Shown in pieces: positions 12,745 through 38,643 of a stretch of DNA of 64,000 nt; position 1 is the first letter of the stretch; every line of letters starts with the position of its first letter. The position numbers and the translations under genes are program-made. Source of the stretch: Zonotrichia leucophrys gambelii (Eukaryota; Chordata; Aves; Passeriformes; Passerellidae). Below the pieces are notes generated by a model. It worked only from the letters and a program-made list of their open reading frames with translations. It had not been told where the DNA came from and searched no databases. Location of the stretch: assembly GCF_028769735.1 (NCBI RefSeq), contig NC_088194.1, forward strand, positions 2,860,319 to 2,924,318. Reading direction: 5' to 3'.

Positions 12745-14050
12745 GGAGATCCTGGTTGTCCCTGCTGGATCCCATCTCCATGCTCAGTTCAGCTCTCCAT
12801 GAGGAGCTCCTGTCCCATGGGATGTTGCTCCTGTGGATTCTCTCCCTCTCCCTCCTCCCTCTCCTTGCTGTGAGCAGCAGGAGATCCTGGTTCTCCCTGC
12901 TGGATCCCATCTCCGTGCTCAGTTCAGCTCTCCATGAGGAGCTCCTATCCCATGGGATGTTGCTCCTGTGGACCTTTCCCTCTGCCTCCTCCTCCTCCTC
13001 CTCGCCGTGAGCAGCGCTGGGCAGGAGATCCTGGCTCTCCGTGCTGGATCCCATCTCCGTGCTCAGTTCAGCTCTCCATGGGAGCTCCTGTCCTGTGGGA
13101 TGTTGCTCCTGTGGATTCTCTCCCTCTCCCTTCTTCTCCTTGCCATGAGCGGCACAGGGCAGCTCTTCCTGCTGGATCCCATCTCCATGCTCAGTTCAGC
13201 TCTCCATGGGAGCTCCCATCCCATGCAGTGTTGCTCCTGTGCATCTCTCCCTGTCCCTCCTCTGTCTCCTCACTGTGAGCAGCAGGAGATCCTGGTTCTC
13301 CGTGCTGGATCCCATCTCCATGCTCAGTTCAGCTCTCCATGGGAGCTCCCATCCCATGCAGTGTTGCTCCTGTGCATCTCTCCTCTCCCTCCTCCTCCTT
13401 GCCGTGAGCAGCGCTGGGCAGGAGATCCTGGCTGTCCCTGCTGGATCCCATCTCCGTGCTCGGTTCAGCTCTCCATGGGAGCTCCTATCCCATGCAATGT
13501 TGCTCCTGTGGATTCTCTCCCTCTCCCTTCTCCTCCTTGCCGTGAGCGGCGCAGGGCAGCTCTCCCTGCTGGATCCCATCTCCGTGCTCAGTTCAGCTCT
13601 CCATGGGAGCTCCTGTCCCGTGGGATGTTGCTCCTGTGGACCTCTCCCTGTCCCTCCTCTCTCTCCTTGCTGTGAGCAGCAGGAGATCCTGGTTCTCTGT
13701 GCTGGATCCCATCTCCGTGCTCAGTTCAGCTCTCCATGGGAGCTCCTGTCCCATGGGACGTTGCTCCTGTGGATTCTCTCCCTCTCCCTCCTCCTCCTTG
13801 CCGTGAGCGGCGCAGGGCAGCTCTCCCTGCTGGATCCCATCTCCGTGCTCAGTTCAGCTCTCCATGAGGAGCTCCCATCCCATGGGATGTTAATCCTGTG
13901 GATTCTCTCCCTCTCCCTCCTCCTCCTCGTGAGCGGCACAGGGCAGCTCTCCCTGCTGGATCCCATCTCCGTGCTCAGTTCAGCTCTCCATGGGAGCTCC
14001 TATCCCATGCAGTGTTGCTCCTGTGCATCTCTCCTCCTCCTCCTCCTCCT
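12745..14050. repeat. Tandem repeat, about 130-145-bp unit, about 10 copies
   Basis: Each unit contains GCTGGATCCCATCTCC, GCTCAGTTCAGCTCTCC, a GGGATGTTGCTCCTGTG block and a pyrimidine-rich CTCTCCCTCTCC stretch followed by GTGAGC. The pyrimidine tract next to GTGAGC gives every unit both acceptor- and donor-like signals. Confidence 0.95.
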
Positions 14051-14664
14051 CGCCGTGCCCGTTGCTGGCACGGGGCTGCAGCCGCAGCGCCGGGCGCGGC
14101 TCCGGGCGCTCCCGGGTGTCTGGAACGTCCCCGCTCCCCCCGGGGTCACGGCTGCGGGACGGGGGCGGGAGCGGCTCCCCCGGCCTGTCCCGGCTTGCCG
14201 GGCTAAATTTGGGAGACGTGCGGAGAGACGGGATCAGCAGGTAGGGAAGAGCCCCAGGTGCTCCTCGGAGGCTCCGTCCGGCGTTTTTTGGGATCGTATT
14301 TGGGATTTCCGTGGGTTTTCCTGCTGCCCTCGTGCTCCTGCTGTCTCCAGTGGGACTGAACTCATGTGCTGATGTGCGGATTGTCATTCCAGGGGTTTGT
14401 ACCCTTTGGAAGGGTTTATCCCGGGAATGACTCGGAGCCGGGTCCTGGCAGGTGAGGAGCAGCTCCAGGTGCTCCCCAGGACACTTTCTGTTCCCTGCAG
14501 AGCAAGGAATTCCCGAGCCAGCCGCATGGAATTCCCAGCGGCTCCCCGGGTGTTTGTCCCGGTCCCCAGCCCTGCTCCTCGGGGCAAGGCCTCGCCCAGC
14601 TGCTCTGCAGGTGGAGCTCCCCTGGCTCTTTGTTGTCGGAGCTGGTTCCTTATCAGCCTGGGAG
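14051..14664. other. GATAD2B: Intron 1 GC-rich unique segment
   Basis: CpG-rich in its first 200 bp, then ordinary. It could be an intronic CpG element. No coding similarity recognised. Confidence 0.4.
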
Positions 14665-14870
14665 CGGGCTTGGGATGGGGTTGGGATGAGCTCCAGGCCT
14701 GGGATGGGGTTGGGATGAGCTCCAGGCCTGGGATGGGGTTGGGATGAGCTCCAGGCCTGGGATGGGGTTGGGATGAGCTCCAGGCCTGGGTTGGGGTTGG
14801 GATGGGCTCCAGGCCTGGGATGGGGTTGGGATGGGCTCCAGGCCTGGGTTGGGGTTGGGATGGGCTCCTG
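14665..14870. repeat. Minisatellite, about 29-bp unit, 7 copies
   Basis: Tandem GGGATGAGCTCCAGGCCTGG and GATGGGGTTG modules with little divergence. Confidence 0.93.
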
Positions 14871-15124
14871 CCTGTTTTCCAGAGGGCATTCCTGCACCTG
14901 GAGCTGAGGTGGGAGGGCGGGGATGGACCTGCCTGAGCATTCCTGCCTGGAGAAGGCACGGTGGGGATTTCCTGGCGTTCCGGGGGGTTCATCCCAGCCC
15001 CCCTTCCTTGCTGAGCCCCATCCATGGGGTTTAGTCCCAAAGGAGGGATGGTGGTGCTGTTCCCAGGGACTGCAGGGGCTTCAGAGGGGCAAACTCCTGG
15101 CCTGGATGGGAGCTGGGGAGTTGA
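14871..15124. other. GATAD2B: Intron 1 unique spacer
   Basis: Non-repetitive intronic sequence without recognised features. Confidence 0.35.
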
Positions 15125-30952
<15,828 letters not shown>

Positions 30953-31427
30953 TGAACCGGGCTGAACCGGGCTGAACCGAACCAGGCCGGGCGCCGCCGC
31001 TCCCTCCCGGGGACAACACAACAGATGAGACCGAGAACCCCAGAGAAACAAAGAGCAAAAACAACACAAAAACAGCGACCCAGACCCAAGAAACATTTCA
31101 GAGGCGCCGGCCCCCGGTGCTCCCAGCCCGAAACGGCCTCGGTTCCCCGGCCGGAGCAGCCCCGGCCCCGCCGCTCGTTTTGTAACGCCGCCGCTTCCCC
31201 CTTGTGTTGTGGGTTTGTTTTTTGCCCCTTTTTTTCCTTATTTTCGCCCCCCTCCCTTGGCTCCATGGATGGTTAAAGCTTTTTTCTCCCTTTTTCCAGA
31301 GACTTTGGCAAGGGCACCTTCCCCGTTTCCCCGGGGGGAGATTTTGGGGGGCGGCCTGTGCTGGTTTGGGGGGGATGCTCTGATCCCATTGAGGAGGGGG
31401 ACAAATCCCTGTTGGATGTGATCCCAG

Positions 31428-31660
31428 GGGTGTCACCTCCCCATGTCCCCACCCTGGGGTGTCACCTCCCCCTGGCCCCACCCAGGGGTGTCACCTCCCC
31501 CCGTCCCCAATCCCAGGGGTGTCACCTCCCCCTGGCCCCACCCAGGGGTGTCACCTCCCCCTGGCCCCACCCAGGGGTGTCACCTTCCCCTGGCCCCACC
31601 CTGGGGTGTCACCTCCCCTGTCCCCACCCTGGGGTGTCACCTCCCCAGAACACCCCAATC
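31428..31660. repeat. Minisatellite GGGGTGTCACCTCCCC
   Basis: About nine copies of a 23-32-bp unit containing CTGGCCCCACCCAGGGGTGTC, inside the putative GATAD2B 3'UTR. Confidence 0.93.
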
Positions 31661-32029
31661 CCTCGGCTCCAGCCCCGATCCCGATGTCCCCAGGGGTGAC
31701 AGCGCTGCCAGAGCCACCCCAGGACCCCCTTGGGGGTCCCTCAATGTCCCCTCAAGGTGACCCGACCCTCCCCCCCCCCCCCCCCCGGGGGTGTCCCCTC
31801 TGTCCCCACGTTGGGGACGCGGTGGCTCCGGAGCAGACGGCACTGCCAGGGCGGGTGAGTGACCCCACATCTGTCCCCACATCTGTCCCCACGTCTGTCC
31901 CCAAGCCCTGCAGGCTCCAGAGCCGCTCTCACCCCTCCCTGGCCCCTCTGGCACCCGGGGGTGGCACCGGGGTCACCAATGGCACCTGTGGCACCAGTGT
32001 GTCCCCCCAGGGACAGCGAGGGGGTCCCT

Positions 32030-32640
32030 CTGTGCCACCCTGGGGTCCCCGAGTGCCACCCTGGGGTCCCTGTGTGCCACCCTGGGGTCCCTGAGTGCCA
32101 CCCTGCGGTCTCTCTGTGCCACCCCGGGGGTGACAGGGCTGCCCCCATGGTGGGGAGGGGTCTCTGGTGTCCCTCTGTCCCCAGGGGTGGCAACTGGGGG
32201 TCATCATTGTCACCTGAGTGCCACCCTGGGGTCCCTCTGTGCCACCCTGGGCTCCCTCTGTGCCACCCTGGGGTCCCTCTGTGCCACCCTGGGGTCCCTG
32301 TGTGCCACCCTGGGGTCCCTCTGTGCCACCCTGGGGTCCCTCTGTGCCACCCTGGGGTCTCTCTGTGCCACCCTGGGGTCCCTGAGTGCCACCCTGGGGT
32401 CCCTGTGTGCCACCCTGGGGTCCCTCTGTGCCACCCTGGGGTCTCTCTGTGCCACCCTGGGGTCCCTCTGGGTCCCTCTGTGTCACCCTGGGGTCCCTGA
32501 GTGCCACCCTGGGGTCTCTCAGTGCCACCCTGGGGTCCCTCTGTGCCCCCTTGGGTCCCTCTGTGCCACCCTGGGGTCCCTGAGTGCCACCCTGGGGTCC
32601 CTGAGTGCCACCCTGGGGTCTCTCTGTGCCACCCCGGGGG
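32030..32640. repeat. Minisatellite, 21-bp unit TGCCACCCTGGGGTCCCTCTG
   Basis: About 28 copies with CTCTG/CTGAG/CTGTG variants. A surrounding block (CCCCGGGGGTGACAGGGCTG ... GGGGAGGGGTCTCTGG) recurs at about 32120 and 32630, so a larger unit has also duplicated. Confidence 0.96.
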
Positions 32641-33680
32641 TGACAGGGCTGGCACCCAATGGTGGGGAGGGGTCTCTGGTGCCCCCTGTGCCCGGGGGTG
32701 CCCGGGGGGGGTCGAGGGGAGCCCCCAGCCCGGAATGAGCCGCGAGGAAAATCTCGATTTGCACTTGAGCCCTGCCGAGCTCCCCCGGCCCGAGTTCCCG
32801 TGGCTTTGGTGAATTTTGGTCCCAATTCCCCTTTTTCCCTCACTCTGAGCCTTTTCCCGCTCCTCTCGTGCAATTCCCCAATTGGGGGGGTCCCAAATCC
32901 CCCAAAACCCCCCAAAATCCCCCCAAACCTGGGGACCCCAAAACCAGGAGGGTCCCAACCCCTGATTTAAAGGGAGGGACCCCCCCCCCATAAATTTTAG
33001 GGGGGACCCCAACCCCACCCTGAATTGGAGGAGGGGTCCCCCCTGTCCAGCCCCCTCCCCACATTCAATGAGCACTTACCTGGGGGGGGTTGGACCCCCC
33101 AAAATCCCCCCCGGGACCCCCCAAAAGCAAAGGAAAAATGGGGTTTATTCTGATTTTTGGGGGGGTTTTAATGGGGTTTTATATTCAGAATTTTGGGGTG
33201 TTTCTGTTGGCTTTGATCATTTCCAGCTGCTCCCCCCCCCTCCCCCCATTTTTTCCATTTTTTCCTTTTCCCATTTTCCCCCAATTTTCCAATTCCCTCC
33301 CCAAATTTCTCACCCCGGGAGCACTTTGACAAATGGGGTTTTTTGGGGCTAAAACCTGAATTTTTGGGTTATTTTAGGGATTTCTGTTACTTTTTAAAGG
33401 GGGGGGGGGGTCATTCCCTCTCCACCCCCCAAGTGCCACTGCCCCCCCCCAGGGCTGAGAAAAACAAATTTAAAAAACCCTAAAAAAAAAAAAAAAGGGA
33501 TTTTCACCCCTAAAAATGGTGAAAACCTGGAAAAAAATCCCAAACCCAAGTGCAATAGTGGGGGGGGGGGGGGGGGTCAAACTCTTGGTGCTATAAATGA
33601 AATTTGGGGGGGGGCAGCGCTGTCACCCCCCCTTGGGGGTCTCAGCCCGGGGGCTGCGGGCAGTTCCCCCCTCCCCAAAA
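32641..33680. other. GATAD2B: Unique, homopolymer-rich segment of GATAD2B 3'UTR
   Basis: No gene. Long C, G, A and T runs dominate. Nothing recognisable as coding. Confidence 0.4.
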
Positions 33681-33689
33681 ATGATCCTG

Positions 33690-34305
33690 GGCCGATCCCA
33701 CCCCCCAAAATTCACCCCAAATCCCTTTTTGGGGGATCTTGGGCCAATCCCACCCCCCCAAAATCGACCCCAAATCCCTTTTTGAGGGGTCCTGGGCCGA
33801 TCCCACCCCCCAAAATTGACCCCAAATCCCTTTTTGGGGGGTCCTGGGCTGATCCCACCCCTCAAAATTGACCCCAAATTCCTTTTTGGGGGGTCCTGGG
33901 CTGTTCCCACCCCCCAAAATTGACCCCAAATCCCTTTTTGGGGGGTCCTGGGTTGTTCCCACCCCCCAGAATCGACCCCAAATCCCTTTTTGGGGGGGTC
34001 CTGGGCAGATCCCACCTCCCAAAATCGACCCCAAATCCCTTTTTGGGGGGTCCTGGGTTGTTCCCACCCCCCAAAATCGACCCCAAATCCCTTTTTGGGG
34101 GGTCCTGGGCCGATCCCACCCCCCAAAATCGACCCCAAATCCCTTTTTGGGGGATCTTGGGCCAATCCCACCCCCCAAAATTCACCCCAAATCCCTTTTT
34201 GGGGGGTCCTGGGCAGATCCCACCTCCCAAAATCGACCCCAAATCCCTTTTTGGGGGGTCCTGGGCTGTTCCCACCCCCCAAAATCGACCCCAAATCCCA
34301 AAAGT
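33690..34305. repeat. Minisatellite, about 52-bp unit, about 12 copies
   Basis: Each unit contains CCCCAAATCCCTTTTTGGGG, TCCTGGGC and ATCCCACCCCCCAAAA. The sub-motif CCAAATCCCTTTTTGG is imperfectly self-complementary. Confidence 0.96.
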
Positions 34306-34506
34306 GATTCCCAGGATTGGCAGGGGGGGAAATTCCCAATCCCAAAAAGGCCCCAAATCCTTTCCTGGGCTCCTGAGCAGTTCCCACCCCCCCAAAATGC
34401 CCCCAAACCCCTCCTGGGATCCCCAATCCCGGAATTCCAGGGGGGAATTTGGATCCATGTCCAGCCCCCTCCCCACCACCCCCCTCCCAGCATAGGTTTA
34501 TCCCTA

Positions 34507-34545
34507 TTTTTATTATTATTATTATTATAATTATTATTATTTTTG
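34507..34545. repeat. (ATT)n microsatellite
   Basis: Short TTATTATTA array with one interruption. Confidence 0.85.
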
Positions 34546-34906
34546 GCTTGCCCCCCTTTTCACCCCTGTCCTGCTGCCCCCAGGGCTGTGATATCCCAGA
34601 AAATTCCCTTTTTTTATTCCCCCCTTCCCCTCCCAGCTCCAAACTTTTGAGGATTTTTCCCGCTTTTTTTCCGGCTAGGGGTAGATCCGCTTGTGAAAAT
34701 GCTTTTTTGGGGTTTTTCTGTTTTGGGGGAGGTGGGGGGGGGTTTGTTTTTATTTTTTTTTTGGTTCCTCCAAAGGCATTTCCCATTTCCCACCCCCGAA
34801 TTCCCCCCAATCCCCGAATTCCCCCAATCCCCGTTTGCTTCCGCTCTCGCTGCCGATATAACCAGGACTCATCCGTGTATATAAAACTTGAGCTGTTTCT
34901 TGACAC

Positions 34907-35085
34907 ATTAAAAAAAAAAAAAATCAAAAAAAAGGCAAAAAAAAGGCAAAAAAAAAGAGATAAAAAAAGGTTAAAAAAAAAAAAAAAAAGACGAGGGAAA
35001 AAAAAAAAAAAACCAACAAACCTGTACATTGGGTAGAAAACAAAAAAAAAAAGGAAAAAAAAGGTAAAAAACGACGGAAAAAGCG
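34907..35085. repeat. A-rich low-complexity tract
   Basis: Runs of A with interspersed GG and C, on the transcribed strand of the putative GATAD2B 3'UTR. Possibly an internal-priming site for oligo-dT cDNA. Confidence 0.8.
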
Positions 35086-35394
35086 GCCAAGGACCCGCCT
35101 GGTGTTGTGGAAGTGTCACGTCCGTGTCGTGTGCCCTCGTGTGTGTGACATGAACCGTGCAAGGAGGGGGGGCCGGGGGGCTCCACCCCCCAATTCTGTG
35201 CCTTTCACACGGGGCGGCACCGGGACCCCCGGCGGGGCCTCAGCCCCGGTCCTGTATTTGCACTGTTTTTATTCTGGATTGGCTTCCCGACAATACACGG
35301 CTCCAACGAACCCGCCTGCGCCTCTTCCGTGCCCGGGAGGGGAACTGGGGAGGGGGAATTGGGGAGGGGGCGGCACTGGGGGGGGGGGACTGAA

Positions 35395-37260
35395 ATTGCA
35401 GCGTTTCAGCACAAAAAAACGTTATTTCAGCCCAAAAATCCATTATTTCAGCCCAAAAATCCATTATTTCAGCCCGAAATTGCAGCATTTCAGCCCAAAA
35501 ATCTGTTATTTCAGCCCGAAATTCCATTATTTCAGCCCAAAATTCCGTTATTTCAGCCCGAAATATCAGCATTTCAGCTCAAAAATCCATTATTTTAGCC
35601 CAGAATTGCAGCATTTCAGCCCAAAAATCTGTTACTTCAGCTCAAAATTGCAGCATTTCAGCCCAAAAATCCGTTATTTCAGCCCAAAATTCTGTTATTT
35701 CAGTCCGAAATATCAGCATTTCAGCCCAAAATTCCCACATTTTAGCCCGAAATTGCAGCGTTTCAGCCCAAAAATCCATTCCTTCAGCCCGAAATTCCAT
35801 TATTTCAGCCCAAAAATCCGTTATTTCAGCCCAAAAATCCGTTACTTTAGCCCAAAATATCAGCATTTCAGCCCCAAAAATCTGTTATTTCAGCCTGAAA
35901 TATCAGCATTTCAGCCCGAAATTGCAGCATTTCAGCCCAAAAATCTGTTATTCCAGCCCAAAAATCCGTTATTCCAGCCCGAAATATCAGCATTTCAGCC
36001 CAAAAATCCGTTATTTCAGCCCGAAATTGCAGAAATTGCAGCGTTTCAGCCCCAAAAAATCCATTATTTCAGCCCAAAATTGCAGCGTTTCTGCCCAAAA
36101 ATTCGTTATTTCATCCCGAAATTCCATTATTTCAGCCCAAAATTCCGTTATTTCAGCCGGAAATTGCAGCATTTCAGCCCAAAAATCCATTATTTCAGCC
36201 CAAAATTCCAGGATTTCAGCCCAAAAATCCGTTATTTTAGCCCGAAATTGCAGCATTTCAGCCCAAAAATCCATTATTTCAGCCCGAAATATCAGCATTT
36301 CAGGTCAAAAATCCATTATTTCAGCCCAAAAATCCGTAATTTCAGCCCGAAAATTGCAGAAATTGCAGCATTTCAGCCCAAAATTCCGTTATTTTAGCCA
36401 GAAATTGCAGCTTTTCAGCCCAAAAATCCATTACTTCAGCCCGAAATATCAGCATTTTAGGTCAAAAATCCATTATTTCAGCCCCAAAAAATCCATTATT
36501 TCAGCCCAAAATTGCAGCATTTCAGCCCGAAATTGCAGCATTTCAGCCCCAAAAATCCGTTACTTCAGCCCGAAATTCCAGGATTTTAGCAAAAAAAACC
36601 AAAAAAAAAACCAAAAAAACCCCCAGGGTTTCAGCCCCAAAAGTTCCAGGATTACAGGAAGAAGAATTCAGGATTTCAGCCTGAAATATCAGGATTTTAG
36701 CCCAAAATTGCAGCGTTTCAGCCCCAAAAATTCATTATTTCAGCCCAAAATTCCCACATTTCAGCCCAAAAAATCCAGGATTTAAGCCCCAAAAGTTCCA
36801 GGAATTCAGCCCAAAAATCCGTTATTTCAGCCTGAAATCCCAGGATTTTAGCAAAAAAAAAATACAGGGTTTCAGCCCCAAAAGTTCCATGATTTTAGAA
36901 AATAAAATCCATTCTTTTAGCGTGAAATTCCAGTATTTTAGCCTCAAAATTTCCAGGATTTCAGAAAGAAAAAACTGTGATTTTAGCCCTAAATTCCAGC
37001 ATTTTAGCCTGAAATTCCAGTGTTTTAGCAAAAAAATTTTCCAGCATTTCAGCCCCAAAAATTCCAGGATTTTAGCCCGAAATTCCAGCATTTTAGCAAA
37101 AAAAATCCAGGGTTCCAGGCCCAAAAATTCCAGGATTTCAGCCCAAAAAAATGTCAGAATTTCAGTCCCAAAATTCCAGGATTTCAGCCCAAAAAGCCAG
37201 GATTTTAGGCCCCCAAAATTCCAGGATTTCAGCCCATAATTCCAACATTTCAGCCCAAAC
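35395..37260. repeat. Minisatellite, about 26-bp unit TTATTTCAGCCCAAAAATCC
   Basis: About 70 degenerate copies in the GATAD2B/SLC27A3 convergent region. Every unit contains TTTCAG, the core of a splice acceptor in the GATAD2B direction. The last third is more diverged (ATTCCAGGATTTTAGC). Confidence 0.96.
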
Positions 37261-38094
37261 CGTTGAGTTCCACTCCCAGTTTTCAGGATTTCACACCCAG
37301 GTTTTTTATTTCTTGCCCAAATTTGGGAATTTCAGTAAAATTTCCAGGATTTCAGCGCAGTGGAAAAAAAAAAAATCAAGATTTTAGGTCCAATTTCAGT
37401 CCAGAATTGTGGGGTTTTGGTCCCAATTTCCAGGATTTTGGGCCCAAATTTCTGTGTTTGGAATTCTGATCCCAATTTACAGAATTCCAGTGGAATTCCT
37501 GGATCCAGCCCCAAAATCTCCGAATTTAATCCCATTTTTGGCCTTTCAGCCCCATCTGCAGGATTTCATTTCCATCTTTCAGGCACAACTTTGGGGATTT
37601 GGATCTGTCGGGTTTGGTCCAAATTTGGACAATTTCAGCCCCAATTTGAGGATTTTGGATCCCAATTTCTGGCTTGGGGTGGGGGTGGGTGGAAATGGGG
37701 TTTTTTTGCACAAATTTAAGGATTTTCCCCATTTTTTCCCTCTTTTCCATCGGGTTTGAGCTCGGGGCTGATGGCAGAGTGTGGGAGGGGTGAGGATCCC
37801 CCAGTTTTTGGAGAAAGGCTTAAAAATAAAATTAATTAAAACTTCGGCCTTTTGTAACAATGTTTTAATTAACAGAAGAATCATTTACCAGGGTGGCAAA
37901 TTAGGGGGGGACCCCCAAAAATCCTCCAGGACACGGGGACACAAATTTCGGTGTCCCCGATTTGGGGGTGACAGGGACCAGATTTGCTACAAAAGGAATT
38001 TTCTTTGCTAAAAAAGACCCAAAAATGGGAAAATTCTGTGTACAAAGAGCCCCCGGAGGGAGGGGGGGAAGGCACCGGTGGCTGAGGGGGGACA
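37261..38094. other. Convergent intergenic region with polyadenylation-like motifs
   Basis: Mostly unique. AATAAA on + at 37825-37830 and ATTAAA on - (TTTAAT on + at 37864-37869) lie back to back, so one or both converging transcripts may end here. No coding signal. Confidence 0.45.
37864..37869 (-). terminator. SLC27A3: Candidate SLC27A3 polyadenylation signal (ATTAAA)
   Basis: A common variant hexamer on the minus strand about 600 bp after the SLC27A3 stop codon. Chosen because the sequence between it and the stop shows no better canonical hexamer that I could find. Confidence 0.3.
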
Positions 38095-38455
38095 GGGACG
38101 GATTTGGGGACCCCAAAAATGGACATGGAGACCCCAAAATGGACACGGGGACCCCAAAAATGCCCACAAGGACCCCACAATGGACACGGGGACCCCAAAA
38201 ATGGACACGGGGACCTCAAAATTGACCCTTGGGACAGACACGGGGACCCCAAAAATGGACACAAGGACCCCCAAAATTGACAATGGAGCCCCATAATGGA
38301 CATGGGGACCCTCAAGGCAGACACGGGGACCCCAGAATTGACACGGGGACCCCTGGGATGAACACAGGGACCCCCGGGACAAACACGGGGAGCCCCAAAA
38401 TGGACACAGGGACCCCCGGGACAGACACGGGGACCCCAGAAATGGCCCCGGGACC
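38095..38455. repeat. Minisatellite GGGGACCCCAAAAATGGACA
   Basis: About 15 degenerate 18-30-bp units in the SLC27A3 3' flank or 3'UTR, ending within about 15 bp of the stop codon. Confidence 0.93.
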
Positions 38456-38466
38456 CCTCCGCGGGC

Positions 38467-38643
38467 TCAGATGCGGAGCCGCCCGTCCCGGAGGCGCTGC
38501 CAGCGCTCGGCGTCCAGCGGGACGAAGGCTCGGGCGGCCTCGTCCAGCACCAGCAGCGGCTCCGCCGCCAGCGCGGGGTCGCAGCCGTCCCGCGCCAGCC
38601 GCACCTTCTGCTGCTTGAACGTCTCGGTCATGTCCAGCCCCTC
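38467..38643 (-). CDS. SLC27A3: SLC27A3 exon 10 (terminal)
   Basis: Encodes residues 582-639 and TGA (38467-38469). Starts [20 protein letters not shown] and carries the C-terminal lysine-rich motif TFKQQK of the ANL-type domain. Acceptor CGCCAG. Confidence 0.97.
   Translation of the reverse strand, partial: EGLDMTETFKQQKVRLARDGCDPALAAEPLLVLDEAARAFVPLDAERWQRLRDGRLRI

Noticed and set aside
34907..35085. Poly(A) tail of a processed pseudogene
   Set aside because: No upstream retrocopied coding sequence or target-site duplication seen; the A-rich tract is better explained as low-complexity 3'UTR.
33623..35119. 498-codon minus-strand frame
   Set aside because: Product of a 52-bp minisatellite and homopolymer tracts in the GATAD2B 3'UTR; no conserved domain.
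35395..37260. Candidate CRISPR or telomere-like array
   Set aside because: No unique spacers and no TTAGGG; it is a degenerate 26-bp minisatellite.
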